Below, piece by piece: positions 35,924-44,954 of a DNA stretch of 64,000 bases (positions are counted from its first letter, which is position 1; every line of letters begins with the position of its first letter). The notes under the pieces were generated by a model. It had not been told where the DNA came from. It saw only the letters and a program-made list of their open reading frames with translations, and did no database searches. The position numbers and the translations under genes are program-made. Source of the DNA: Roseiarcus sp963781895 (lineage in GTDB: Bacteria > Pseudomonadota > Alphaproteobacteria > Rhizobiales > Beijerinckiaceae). Where the stretch lies: assembly GCA_963781895.1 (NCBI GenBank), contig CAWAIM010000005.1, positions 1-64,000 on the forward strand, read 5' to 3'.

Positions 35924-36790
35924 TCAATCCTCGCGCAGCGCCCGGTTGGTCGGCCCGACGGCGGTGACGACCTTGGCTTCGTTCCCGCGCAGCACCGCCA
36001 TCTTGGCGAGCCCGGTCATGCCCGAACCGGCGTCGAGGTTGAGGCGGAAGCGCGCGATCTGATCCGCGTGCGACGGCTTCGCCTTGGCGTCGTTGGGCGT
36101 ATGGCCGTGGACGACGAACAGGCCAAAAAAGCCATCCGCGCCAGGCGAAAACTCGAGGAACGGCCAGCGCACCCAGGCCCAGTGCCGATCTTCGTCCAGC
36201 CTGGAGAGCGGGGTGTTCCAAGGGGTCGCCAGAAAGGCTTCGAGGTCGACGCGCGGATTGACGCCGGCGTGCACGAACAGGACGTCCCCGGAGCGCCAGT
36301 GCGAGCGCAGGGAGGCGAGCCAATCGCGCACGCGCTCCGGCAGCGCCACGCGCACGACCGTCAGGAATTCGTCGGGGTCGCTGGGCGGAAGCTCGAAGGA
36401 AGCGAATTCGCTGACGGTCGCGACGCCGCCGTTGCGCAGCCACGCCTCGAACGCTTCGATCGCGACGTCCCACGGCGCCTGGGGATCGAGCGCCAGCCGC
36501 ATCATCGCCTCATGGTTGCCCGTCAACCCGATCGAGTCCTGCGCGCCGATCCGCTCCCGAGCGCCGATCGCCAGATCGATCGCGCCCAGACTGTCCGGGC
36601 CGCGGTCGACGAGGTCGCCGAGGAAGACGATCGTGCGCTTCTCGCGCCGTCGCGGCTCGCGCGCGGCTTCGTCGAGAAGCGCGTGAAGCAGGTCGGTCCG
36701 CCCGTGAATGTCGCCGACGACGAAAATCTCGACGTCGGGCGCGACGGATCGCGGCAGCAGGAATGTCTGACGGTCGACGACGGCGGCCAT
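35924..36790 (-). CDS. Serine/threonine-type metallophosphoesterase
   Basis: Calcineurin-like phosphoesterase of 288 residues. The di-metal motifs are in order: VVGDIHGRTDLL near residue 25, FLGDLVDRGPDS near 58, LTGNHEAMM near 87, then FVHAGVNPRVDL and VVHGHTPND. These are the PPP-family signatures, so it may be a protein phosphatase or act on nucleotides such as Ap4A; substrate is not clear. The start at ATG 36790 follows GGGGGATC. It is divergent from the VWA-domain gene at 36921. Frame is intact. Confidence 0.88.
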   Translation of the reverse strand: MAAVVDRQTFLLPRSVAPDVEIFVVGDIHGRTDLLHALLDEAAREPRRREKRTIVFLGDLVDRGPDSLGAIDLAIGARERIGAQDSIGLTGNHEAMMRLALDPQAPWDVAIEAFEAWLRNGGVATVSEFASFELPPSDPDEFLTVVRVALPERVRDWLASLRSHWRSGDVLFVHAGVNPRVDLEAFLATPWNTPLSRLDEDRHWAWVRWPFLEFSPGADGFFGLFVVHGHTPNDAKAKPSHADQIARFRLNLDAGSGMTGLAKMAVLRGNEAKVVTAVGPTNRALRED

Positions 36791-36920
36791 GATCCCCCCG
36801 GGCTGCGGCCGGCGCCAGCATTGCACGTCGGCGAGGGCGCGCGCTAGGATCGACCGAGAAGCGGATGCTCGGAAAGGCGACGTATCGGAAATCGATGATA
36901 GCCGATACCAGGATCTTGTC

Positions 36921-38096
36921 ATGTTTCTTACGTTCTTCGCCAATCTGCGGCAGGCGCGCGTGCCGGTGACGCCGCGCGAGTATCTCGACCTGATTCGAGC
37001 GCTTGAGGGCGATCTGGCGGACAGGTCGGTCGACGAGTTCTATCGGCTGGCGCGCGCGGTGCTGGTGAAGGACGAGCGCAATCTCGACAGGTTCGACGTC
37101 GTCTTCTCCCAGACCTTCAAGGGCGTCCTTTCGCTGGCCGTCGCGGTCGAAGCCAAGGAACTGCCGGAGGAATGGCTGCGCCGGATGGCCGAGCGCTACC
37201 TCAGCCCCGAGGAGCGCGCCGAGATCGAGAAGCTCGGCTTCGACAAGCTGATGGAGACGCTGCGCCGGCGGCTCGCCGAACAGAAGGGCCGTCATCAGGG
37301 CGGGTCGAAATGGATCGGCACGGCGGGGACGTCGCCGTTCGGCGCCTACGGCGATCATCCGGAAGGGGTGCGGATCGGCCAGGACAGGGGCCGCCGCGGC
37401 AGCGCGGTCAAGGTCTGGGACCGGCGCGAATTCAAGGATTTCGACGGCGACGCCGAACTCGGGCCGCGCAACGTCAAGGTCGCGCTGCGCCGTCTGCGCC
37501 GATTCGCGCGAGAGGGGGCGGCCGAGGAGCTCGATCTCGATGGAACGATTCGCTCCACCGCCGATAAAGGCTTCATCGACGTTCAATTCCGGCCCGAGCG
37601 GCGCAACGCCGTCAAGGTCCTGCTGTTTCTCGACGTCGGCGGCTCGATGGACTGGCACATCGAGGCGGCCGAACAGCTGTTTTCGGCCGCCAGGAGCCAG
37701 TTCAAGCGGCTCGAGCATTTTTATTTCCACAACTGCCTCTACGAAAGCGTGTGGAAGAACAACCGGCGTCGACACGAGGAGCGCGTGCCGACGCGCGACC
37801 TTCTCAATTCCTATGGGCGGGACTATCGCGTGGTCTTCGTCGGCGACGCCTCGATGAGCCCTTACGAGATCGTCTCGCCCGGCGGCTCGGTCGAGCATCT
37901 CAATCCCGAGCCGGGAAAGGTCTGGCTGGAGCGCGCGGTCCTAACCTGGCCGCGCACGGTCTGGATCAACCCGACGCCGCCGAATCATTGGGGTCATTCG
38001 CACTCGACGACGCTGATCGGCGACATCTTCCAGCATCGCATGTTTGCGCTCACGTCCGACGGCCTCGAGGCCGCCATGCGCGCGCTGGCGGCCTGA
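36921..38096 (+). CDS. VWA domain-containing CoxE-like protein
   Basis: A 391-residue cytosolic protein. The N-terminal helical part (FLTFFANLRQARVPVTPREY) and C-terminal VWA domain match the CoxE-like family. The MIDAS metal site is intact: LLFLDVGGSMDWH with Asp238 and Ser242. Such proteins normally work with a MoxR-type AAA+ ATPase in metalloenzyme or complex maturation. The likely partner is the MoxR gene at 43451, which in relatives is often adjacent but here is about 5.4 kb downstream. The ATG at 36921 is the better start; upstream residues of the open frame show no family similarity. Confidence 0.85.
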   Translation: MFLTFFANLRQARVPVTPREYLDLIRALEGDLADRSVDEFYRLARAVLVKDERNLDRFDVVFSQTFKGVLSLAVAVEAKELPEEWLRRMAERYLSPEERAEIEKLGFDKLMETLRRRLAEQKGRHQGGSKWIGTAGTSPFGAYGDHPEGVRIGQDRGRRGSAVKVWDRREFKDFDGDAELGPRNVKVALRRLRRFAREGAAEELDLDGTIRSTADKGFIDVQFRPERRNAVKVLLFLDVGGSMDWHIEAAEQLFSAARSQFKRLEHFYFHNCLYESVWKNNRRRHEERVPTRDLLNSYGRDYRVVFVGDASMSPYEIVSPGGSVEHLNPEPGKVWLERAVLTWPRTVWINPTPPNHWGHSHSTTLIGDIFQHRMFALTSDGLEAAMRALAA

Positions 38097-38113
38097 CGTT
38101 CCGGCGCGGCCGT

Positions 38114-38539
38114 TCATTCTCTGACCACCAAAACCGAACATTGCGCGTGTCGCACGATCGTCTTGGCGTTGGAGCCGAGCAGGTAGTCCGACATCACGGG
38201 ACGATGCGAGCCGACGACGATGAGGTCCGCGCCCCAATCCGCGGCCTCCTGCAGCAGCTCATGATAGATCCCCCCGGCCCGCGCCGCGATGCTCTTCCTT
38301 TCGGCCGGCAGATCGACTTTCGCGAGAATGGCGTCGAGCGCCTCTTTCGCCCGCTTTTCCTGCTCGGCGTCGAAGTCGGCGGGCACGTATTCCATGAATG
38401 TCGCAGGTATGACCGGCTGAACGTTGACCAGCCTCAGTTCGCCGCCGCCGGCCTTCGCCAATTCGAGCGCCTGCGAGAGCCCTTTGGGCTCAGGCGACGG
38501 CTCGGCGAGATCGACCGCCAGGATAATGCGCTTGTACAT
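38114..38539 (-). CDS. Universal stress protein, UspA family
   Basis: Single-domain Usp of 141 residues beginning MYKRIILAVDLAEPSPEPKG. The ATP-binding type motif is visible near the C terminus (VVGSHRPVMSDYLLGSNAKT, then CSVLVVRE), suggesting an ATP-binding Usp. No membrane segment. Convergent with the VWA gene, whose stop lies 17 bases away, and divergent from dksA. The ATG is preceded by a poor Shine-Dalgarno, so start and translation level are uncertain. Induction by stress or starvation is inferred from the family. Confidence 0.88.
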   Translation of the reverse strand: MYKRIILAVDLAEPSPEPKGLSQALELAKAGGGELRLVNVQPVIPATFMEYVPADFDAEQEKRAKEALDAILAKVDLPAERKSIAARAGGIYHELLQEAADWGADLIVVGSHRPVMSDYLLGSNAKTIVRHAQCSVLVVRE

Positions 38540-38774
38540 AGGAGGACCCTCCCTTTGGACGCGACGGCTCGAAGGCGAGCATTCCCCCGACCGATGCCTC
38601 AAATTGATCCGCGCTTTACCCGATGGCAAGCAGTTTGCGGCAAAAAGCCGCGGCGAGTTGGCCCGGCCGTTCGATCCTTCCTCGGTCTTGCCGCGATCCG
38701 CCGACGATAGCCATTGTTCCTTTACCGAGGGATCGCTATAAGGCGCCAAATTCCAAGAGGGACAGGGATCACAC

Positions 38775-39191
38775 ATGAACGATGTCGCGGTTGAAAGCTA
38801 CAAACCGTCGGACGGCGAACCGTTCATGAATGAGCGCCAGCGCGAGTATTTTCGCCGCAAATTGATCGCTTGGCGCGAGGCGATCCTCGCCGAAAGTCGC
38901 GACACGCTCACCGCCCTGCAGTCAGAAAGCGAGAATCATCCCGACATCGCCGATCGGGCGTCGTCGGAAACCGACCGCGCAATCGAGTTGCGCGCTCGCG
39001 ACCGGCAACGCAAGCTGATCGCGAAGATCGAAGCGGCGCTGGCGCGGATCGATGACGGCTCCTATGGCTACTGCGTCGAGACTGGCGATCCGATCTCTCT
39101 GCGCCGGCTCGACGCCCGCCCCATCGCGACCCTTTCGGTCGAAGCGCAGGAGCGCCACGAGCGGCGCGAGAAGATCTACCGCGACGAATGA
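38775..39191 (+). CDS. dksA: DksA/TraR family RNA polymerase-binding regulator, zinc cysteines mostly lost
   Basis: Binds the RNA polymerase secondary channel and, with ppGpp, adjusts rRNA and amino-acid promoters. The 138-residue protein has the coiled-coil (EYFRRKLIAWREAILAESRD) with acidic tip region, and a zinc-finger region YGYCVETGDPISLRRLDARP then IATLSVEAQERHERRE. Only one Cys remains of the four in canonical DksA; the others are Thr, Arg and Ser. This cysteine-poor form occurs in alphaproteobacteria and should not need zinc. Divergent from the UspA gene. Confidence 0.88.
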   Translation: MNDVAVESYKPSDGEPFMNERQREYFRRKLIAWREAILAESRDTLTALQSESENHPDIADRASSETDRAIELRARDRQRKLIAKIEAALARIDDGSYGYCVETGDPISLRRLDARPIATLSVEAQERHERREKIYRDE

Positions 39192-39325
39192 GCCTTCCTG
39201 ACCGCGCCCGACGTCTTAACGAGCCGTTGCGCGGTTGCCGCCAGACCGAGCAAACCGGCGCTGTTTCGTAGCATCGCGCCCGGTCGCGCGCGTCTCGACG
39301 AGCGGCCAGGGTCGCGGCGACGCCG

Positions 39326-40526
39326 TCAGCTCGGCTTGTCCCGTCCGAGCAACCGGGCCATTTCCGCCTCGAGGGAGTCGAGACCGGCAAAAGGATCGTC
39401 GGCCTTCGACGGCGTTTGCTCGATTGACGCCGGTTCCGCATTTGGCGCGGGTTCTGCATTCGGCGCGGGCGCGAAAGCCTCGACCTTTGGCGCCGGCGCA
39501 AGGCCGGACGCGGACGCCGCCGCTGGCGTTTCCGGCCTGGCGATTGCGGGCGCCTGAGCGGGCGTCGCCGGAAACCTGGCCGCGGCGGCCGCGGGGCGCA
39601 TCTCGGGCTTCGGAGCCGCGACCGGAGGCTCGACCTTGGCCGCGCGGGGAGCGGCGGCGGCCGGGTCAGCAGACGCTGGAGGCATGCTCGCGGAAACCGG
39701 CGCGACCGGCGGCGCGCTCTGCCGGCCCGTGTCCGCGGGGCGCGTGACATTTCCCCGACTGGCGGGCGTCGCAGGAGGAGGGATCGGAGGCGGCATCGAC
39801 GGGCGCGCGGAACTCGAACGGGGTTCAGGCGGTCTCGCGGGAATCGGCCGGGCGGGCTCCACGACCTTCGCCGCAATCGCCGGAGACGCGGCCGGCGCGG
39901 CGGACGCGGCGCCGCGAGCTTCTTGAGCCACGGGCGCCGCCGCGGGGGCGGCCGCAGGAGGAGCTTGAGGTGCGGGCGACAACGCCCGCGACTCGCGAGC
40001 GGGCGTCGCCGCCGGCGCGTTGTCTGAACGATTATCGCCCGCCGAAACCGCGGGCGAAAGCGGCGGAGGCTTCGTCGGCGGAGGAACCGAGGCGGCCGGC
40101 GGCGCGACGGCCTTCTGCGCCGGCGCCGCGGTTGAGGCCGGCGGGGCAATCGCGACCGGTTCGGCTCGCCGACCAGGCCCAACCATCGCTTGAGACGGCA
40201 ACGCCGCACTGATTCTCGCGCGCCGGCCCGAGCGCGCGATTGATCTGAGATTCGACCAGGACGTCGTTCGGGCCGCCGATCATGATGAGGTGTTCGACAT
40301 TGTCGCGCCGGACCAGGACGAGCTGACGCTGTCCGTCGAGACTGAACGCGTCGACGAGGCCCAGCCTTGGCTGGCGCGTCCGGCCCCCCGGCACGCGCAG
40401 CCTATGCGCGAACACAAACCGGTAGATGATCGCCAGGACCACCAGCGCGGCGATTCCGCAGGCCGCCAGGAATCCGATCTGAACGACGCGGTTGTCGCCG
40501 AACGGAAGCTCATTTAACCACTGCAT
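39326..40526 (-). CDS. fliO: FliO-like flagellar biosynthesis protein with long Pro/Ala-rich tail, one frameshift
   Basis: The N-terminal part (ATG 40526, MQWLNELPFGDNRVVQIG) has one membrane helix (IGFLAACGIAALVVLAIIY) and a FliO-like beta-domain (LGLVDAFSLDGQRQLVLVRR, then DNVEHLIMIGGPNDVLVE). After RENQ an extra T near 40208 shifts the frame; the continuation AALPSQAMVGPGRRAEP runs into about 250 low-complexity residues rich in Pro and Ala, ending LLGRDKPS. FliO assists assembly of the flagellar export gate. There are no other flagellar genes here, but a fliO-like gene next to cckA is usual in Rhizobiales. Divergent from cckA. Confidence 0.75.
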
Positions 40527-40858
40527 GCCACATCCAACGCTTGCGCCGCCGACCGCGCAAACCAGATTGTCTCGCCCCGGCGCTCAAGCGACAGCTCTCG
40601 AACTGTCGTTGGCGGCCGAGAACGCATCCGGTGAAAATGGGCCCTGCGAAGCCTCCCAACTTCGCATGTGCGGCGCTACGCCCAATACGGCTCGGGGCGA
40701 GCCGATCAAGCACACATAACAAAATGCGATCCCGTTGAAAACTGGGGCTTTCGCCGCATTTACGCCCCGATCGGACCTTTCGCCGTCAAGACATCGGTCC
40801 GGCAGCGTGCTAGCACAGGCGGCGTGGCGACCGACTCGGGGCGCTCGCCGCGAGGGCC
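40527..40858. promoter_or_regulatory. Divergent intergenic region between fliO and cckA
   Basis: 332 bases with no gene. It must hold the promoters for both divergent genes. No full TTAA-N7-TTAA CtrA box is visible, and I cannot assign a -35/-10 pair with confidence. Confidence 0.35.
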
Positions 40859-43408
40859 ATGTCCTTGGGGTTTGATCTTCTAATGAAAGCGACGCCGCCC
40901 CCTCCTCCGGTGGACCGAATTGAGCGGACGGCGAATCCGATCGCCCTGACCCTTCTGGTCCTTTGCCTCCTCGGCGCGATCCTCGCGCTGTGGCTGGAGC
41001 CGAAGGCGGTCAGCTCGTTCATCATTTCCTGGATGCTTGTCGTCTTGGCCTTTTTCGGCGCTTTCGGTCTGTTGCTCATCGCCTTCGGCCTGCTGCAATT
41101 CCCGGCCCGGGCGGCGCGCTTCGACACGACCAAGGCGATCGCCGATTCCAATCCGGACGGGCTGTTGGTCACCGACTCCGAGTCGCGCATCCGTTATGCC
41201 AACGAGTCCTACCGCGCTCTCTCGGGCGCGCGCACGTCGAACGAGCTTCGTCCGATTGAGCGCCTTTTTACCGGTTCTCCAGATGTGTCGGAATCCGTCT
41301 ATCGCCTTTCGCAGGCCGCGAAATCCGGCTTGCGCGCGAGTGAGGAGCTGCGCCTCGCCCCTTCGCCCAGCGGCGACGGAGAGGTGGCGTGGTACCGCAT
41401 TCGCGTTCGCCCGCTGGAGGGCGTCGCCAAAAGCGGCATGACGCTGTGGACGATATCGGACGAGACGCGCGAACACGACCGCCACGAGACCTTCTTCCAG
41501 GACCTGCAGCATGCGATCGACTATCTCGACCACGCGCCGGCCGGGTTTTTCTCGGCCGAACCGGACGGCGCGATCGCCCACATGAATGCGACTCTGGCGG
41601 GCTGGCTCGACTATGATCTGGCCCAGTTCGGCGTCGGCCGACTCAAGATCGACGATATCGTCGCCGGCGACGGCGGCGCCATGCTGACCATGATGTCGGG
41701 CCAGCCGGGCGATGTGACGACGCAACCGTTCGACGTCGACCTGAAGTCGCGCCAGGGCAGGCTGCTGCCGGTGCGCATTCTGCATAGGGTCGCCTTTTCC
41801 AGCGACGGCGCGCCGGGCCCGTCGCGCTCCGTGGTGATCAATCGCGCGGCGATCGAAATCAAGGGCGAGGATCTGCGCGCGGCGGAAGTGCGCCTCGCCC
41901 GGATCTTCAATTCGACTCCGGTCGCGATCGCCGCTCTCGACGCCTCCGGCGCGCTGCTGCGCCCCAACGCGGCGTTTGCGCGGCTCGCTCCGGAGGCGCT
42001 GAAGTCGCATGCCGGCGGGGGACGTCCGTCGATCTATGACCTGGTCGCCGAGCGCGATCACGCCGCGTTACGCGCCTCGATCGAGGCGGCCGCTCAAGGC
42101 AGGGGCGAGATCGCGCCGCTCGACGTGTCGTTCGAGGGCGCCGGCGCGGCGCGTTCGGCCCGCCTGTTCCTCTCCGCCGCCGACCCGTCTGGCGACGAAG
42201 GCGCGAGCGCGACCGTATTCGCGCTCGACACCACCGAACAGCGCACTCTGCAGGAAAACCTCGCGCAGAGCCAGAAGATGCAGGCGATCGGTCAGCTCGC
42301 CGGCGGCGTCGCGCACGACTTCAACAACGTCCTGACCGCCATCATCGGCTATTCCGATCTCCTGCTCGCCAATCACCGGCCGACCGATCCGTCCTTTCAG
42401 GACATCATGCAGATCAAGCAGAACGCGAACCGGGCGGCGGGTCTGGTGCGGCAACTTCTCGCCTTCTCGCGCCGCCAGACGATGCGTCCGCAAACGCTGA
42501 GGCTCAACGACGTCCTGTCGGAGCTGCAGATGCTGCTGCGCCGGCTGGTCGGCGAGACGATCCACCTCGACGTCGTGCATAGCCGCGATCTGTGGCTGGT
42601 GAAGGCCGATCTCAACCAGTTCGAGCAGGTGATCGTCAATCTCGTCGTCAACGCGCGCGACGCCATGAAAGACGGCGGTAAAATCACCTTGCGCACGCGG
42701 AATTTCCCGGCGTCCGAATGCGGCGGCCTCAAGGACCTGGAGATCGCTCCAGCGGATTACGTGCTGATCGAGGTTCAAGATTCTGGCCACGGAATTCCCG
42801 CCGACGTTCGCGCCAAGATTTTCGAACCCTTCTTCACCACCAAAGAAGTCGGAAAAGGCACCGGTCTCGGCCTGTCGATGGTCTATGGCATCGTCAAGCA
42901 GACCGGCGGCTATGTTTTCTGCGACAGCGAACCCGGCGCCGGCGCCACTTTTCGCATTCTCCTTCCTCGACTGGTCGAGGTCGAGGCCGAGGTTGACGAG
43001 CCGGTCAAAAAGGAGACCGCCAAGCCGGCCGCGGATCTCACCGGCCGGGGAGCGGTATTATTGGTCGAGGACGAGGAGGCGGTGCGCGCTTTCGCATCCC
43101 GCGCGCTCGCCTCGCGCGGATACACGGTGTTGGAGGCCGAAACCGGCCTGGAAGCGCTGAGCGTCGCCGAGAAGGCGGGCGGGACGATCGATCTGATCGT
43201 TTCCGACGTCATCATGCCGGAAATGGACGGTCCGACGATGCTGATGGAGCTGCGACGCCGGGGTTTCACGGCCAAAATCATCTTCGTATCCGGCTATGCG
43301 GACGACGCCTTCGCGCGCAATCTTCCGCAGGGACAGGAATTCGTGTTCCTGCCCAAGCCGTTCACGCTTAAGCAGCTTATCGAGACCGTCAAGGGAACGA
43401 TGAATTGA
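40859..43408 (+). CDS. cckA: Hybrid histidine kinase CckA
   Basis: Cell-cycle kinase that controls CtrA through the phosphotransferase ChpT. The 849-residue protein has two N-terminal membrane helices (about 25-80), tandem PAS domains (about 95-450), a HisKA domain with the phospho-accepting His486 in GGVAHDFNNVLTAI, an HATPase domain (VNARDAMKDGG, DSGHGIPAD, GTGLGLSMVYGI), and a C-terminal receiver domain with Asp783 in VSDVIMPEMDG. Architecture and the HDFNN motif are typical of CckA. Frame is intact. A second in-frame ATG at 40883 is an alternative start. Confidence 0.95.
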   Translation: MSLGFDLLMKATPPPPPVDRIERTANPIALTLLVLCLLGAILALWLEPKAVSSFIISWMLVVLAFFGAFGLLLIAFGLLQFPARAARFDTTKAIADSNPDGLLVTDSESRIRYANESYRALSGARTSNELRPIERLFTGSPDVSESVYRLSQAAKSGLRASEELRLAPSPSGDGEVAWYRIRVRPLEGVAKSGMTLWTISDETREHDRHETFFQDLQHAIDYLDHAPAGFFSAEPDGAIAHMNATLAGWLDYDLAQFGVGRLKIDDIVAGDGGAMLTMMSGQPGDVTTQPFDVDLKSRQGRLLPVRILHRVAFSSDGAPGPSRSVVINRAAIEIKGEDLRAAEVRLARIFNSTPVAIAALDASGALLRPNAAFARLAPEALKSHAGGGRPSIYDLVAERDHAALRASIEAAAQGRGEIAPLDVSFEGAGAARSARLFLSAADPSGDEGASATVFALDTTEQRTLQENLAQSQKMQAIGQLAGGVAHDFNNVLTAIIGYSDLLLANHRPTDPSFQDIMQIKQNANRAAGLVRQLLAFSRRQTMRPQTLRLNDVLSELQMLLRRLVGETIHLDVVHSRDLWLVKADLNQFEQVIVNLVVNARDAMKDGGKITLRTRNFPASECGGLKDLEIAPADYVLIEVQDSGHGIPADVRAKIFEPFFTTKEVGKGTGLGLSMVYGIVKQTGGYVFCDSEPGAGATFRILLPRLVEVEAEVDEPVKKETAKPAADLTGRGAVLLVEDEEAVRAFASRALASRGYTVLEAETGLEALSVAEKAGGTIDLIVSDVIMPEMDGPTMLMELRRRGFTAKIIFVSGYADDAFARNLPQGQEFVFLPKPFTLKQLIETVKGTMN

Positions 43409-43450
43409 TCCGCCGCGCCATTGACCGAGCGTTCAAGGAGTCGACCGTCG

Positions 43451-44293
43451 ATGCGGTTTGAGGGCACGGCGACCTATGTCGCGGGCGAGGAACTGAAGAC
43501 GGCGGTCAACGCGGCGATCGCGCTCGAGCGTCCGCTGCTGGTCAAGGGGGAGCCCGGCACCGGCAAGACGCTTCTTGCGGAGGAGATCGCGGCCGCGCTC
43601 GGCGCGCCGTTCATCGCCTGGCACGTCAAATCGACGACCCGCGCGCAGCAAGGGCTTTACGAATATGACGCTGTCTCGCGGCTGCGCGACTCGCAACTCG
43701 GCGATCCGCGCGTGTCCGACATCGCCAATTACATCCGCCGCGGCAAGCTGTGGGACGCCTTTACGTCGGCCGAACGTCCGGTGTTGCTGATCGACGAGAT
43801 CGACAAGGCGGACATCGAATTCCCCAACGACCTGCTGCTCGAACTCGATCAAATGCAATTTCATGTCTACGAGACGGGCGAGACGGTGCGCGCGCGGGTG
43901 CGGCCGATCGTCATCATAACGTCCAACAACGAAAAGGAACTGCCTGACGCGTTCCTTCGCCGCTGCTTTTTCCACTACATCCGCTTTCCCGATACGGAAA
44001 CGATGCGCGCGATCGTCGAGTCGCACTTTCCCTCGGTCAAGCCGAGACTGGTCGAGGAGGCCATGCGTTCCTTCTTCACTTTGCGCGAGACGCCGGGGCT
44101 GAAGAAGAAGCCGACAACCTCGGAGCTGCTCGACTGGCTGAAGCTTCTGTTGAACGAAGACGTCTCGGCCGACACCCTGCGCGAACGGGACGCCAAGAAA
44201 CTCATCCCTCCCCTCCACGGAGCGCTGCTGAAGAACGAACAGGATGTGCATCTGTTCGAAAAGCTCGCGTTCCTGAGCCGGCGCGAGCGGTGA
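43451..44293 (+). CDS. MoxR-type AAA+ ATPase
   Basis: A 280-residue AAA+ ATPase starting MRFEGTATYVAGEELK. Walker A is GEPGTGKT at about 33-40, Walker B LLIDEIDKADIEFPNDL, and FLRRCFFHYIRFP contains the arginine finger region. MoxR proteins act as chaperones with VWA partners in maturing metalloenzymes or other complexes; the VWA gene at 36921 is the candidate partner. ATG 43451 was chosen over a TTG at 43421, because AAGGAG lies 11 bases upstream and the family begins near here. SixA follows 70 bases on. Confidence 0.92.
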   Translation: MRFEGTATYVAGEELKTAVNAAIALERPLLVKGEPGTGKTLLAEEIAAALGAPFIAWHVKSTTRAQQGLYEYDAVSRLRDSQLGDPRVSDIANYIRRGKLWDAFTSAERPVLLIDEIDKADIEFPNDLLLELDQMQFHVYETGETVRARVRPIVIITSNNEKELPDAFLRRCFFHYIRFPDTETMRAIVESHFPSVKPRLVEEAMRSFFTLRETPGLKKKPTTSELLDWLKLLLNEDVSADTLRERDAKKLIPPLHGALLKNEQDVHLFEKLAFLSRRER

Positions 44294-44363
44294 TGAAGGA
44301 CGGTCGGCGGGCTTCCGCGCCGGTCCCCTTGCGGAATCCCGGGCGCTCAAGCAACCTGCGAGC

Positions 44364-44888
44364 ATGCGCAGATTGTTTCTCGTTCGTCACGCCAAGGCCC
44401 AACCCGCCACCGGTCAGGACGACTACCGCCGGGCGCTGACCGATCGCGGTCGCGACGACGCGGAGCGGATGGCCAGCGCGCTCGCCGCCCGCCGCATGCT
44501 GCCCGACGTTCTGATCCACTCGGGCGCGCTGCGCGCCAGGGAGACGGCGGAGATTTTCGCCGCTCGATGGGCGCGCGGAGTGGAGCTCGTGGAGGAACCC
44601 GGGCTTTATGAGGCGCCAATGGCGACGCTGTTTGCGCAGGCGCGCAGATTGCCGGACTCCCGCGCCCACGTCGCCCTGGTCGGGCATAACCCCGGACTCG
44701 GCGATCTGGCGGTGGCGCTGGCCGGCGCCGGCGCGCATTCCCTACTGCGCCAAATGGCGGCCAAATTTCCGACCTGCGCCGTCGCGGCGCTTGATTTCTC
44801 CGTCGGCCATTGGGCGGACATCGAGCGCGACGCGGCGTTGTTGGCGCTGTTTTTGACGCCTTCGCAGCTGGAGGACGACCCGGGCTGA
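44364..44888 (+). CDS. SixA-like histidine phosphatase
   Basis: Histidine phosphatase superfamily member of 174 residues. The catalytic RHG-type motif is LVRHAKAQ with His9, then SGALRARETAEIF and the second catalytic His in VALVGHNPGLGDLAVAL. SixA removes phosphate from HPt histidines in phosphorelays; here it lies near cckA, so a role in CckA signalling is possible but only an inference from proximity. Same strand as moxR; the frame is intact and the length is normal for the family. Confidence 0.88.
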   Translation: MRRLFLVRHAKAQPATGQDDYRRALTDRGRDDAERMASALAARRMLPDVLIHSGALRARETAEIFAARWARGVELVEEPGLYEAPMATLFAQARRLPDSRAHVALVGHNPGLGDLAVALAGAGAHSLLRQMAAKFPTCAVAALDFSVGHWADIERDAALLALFLTPSQLEDDPG

Positions 44889-44954
44889 ACCCTCTGTCCA
44901 AACCGGCGCGCGGCCCCTAAATAGGCGCGGCGGATTTCACGCTCGGACCATGCC

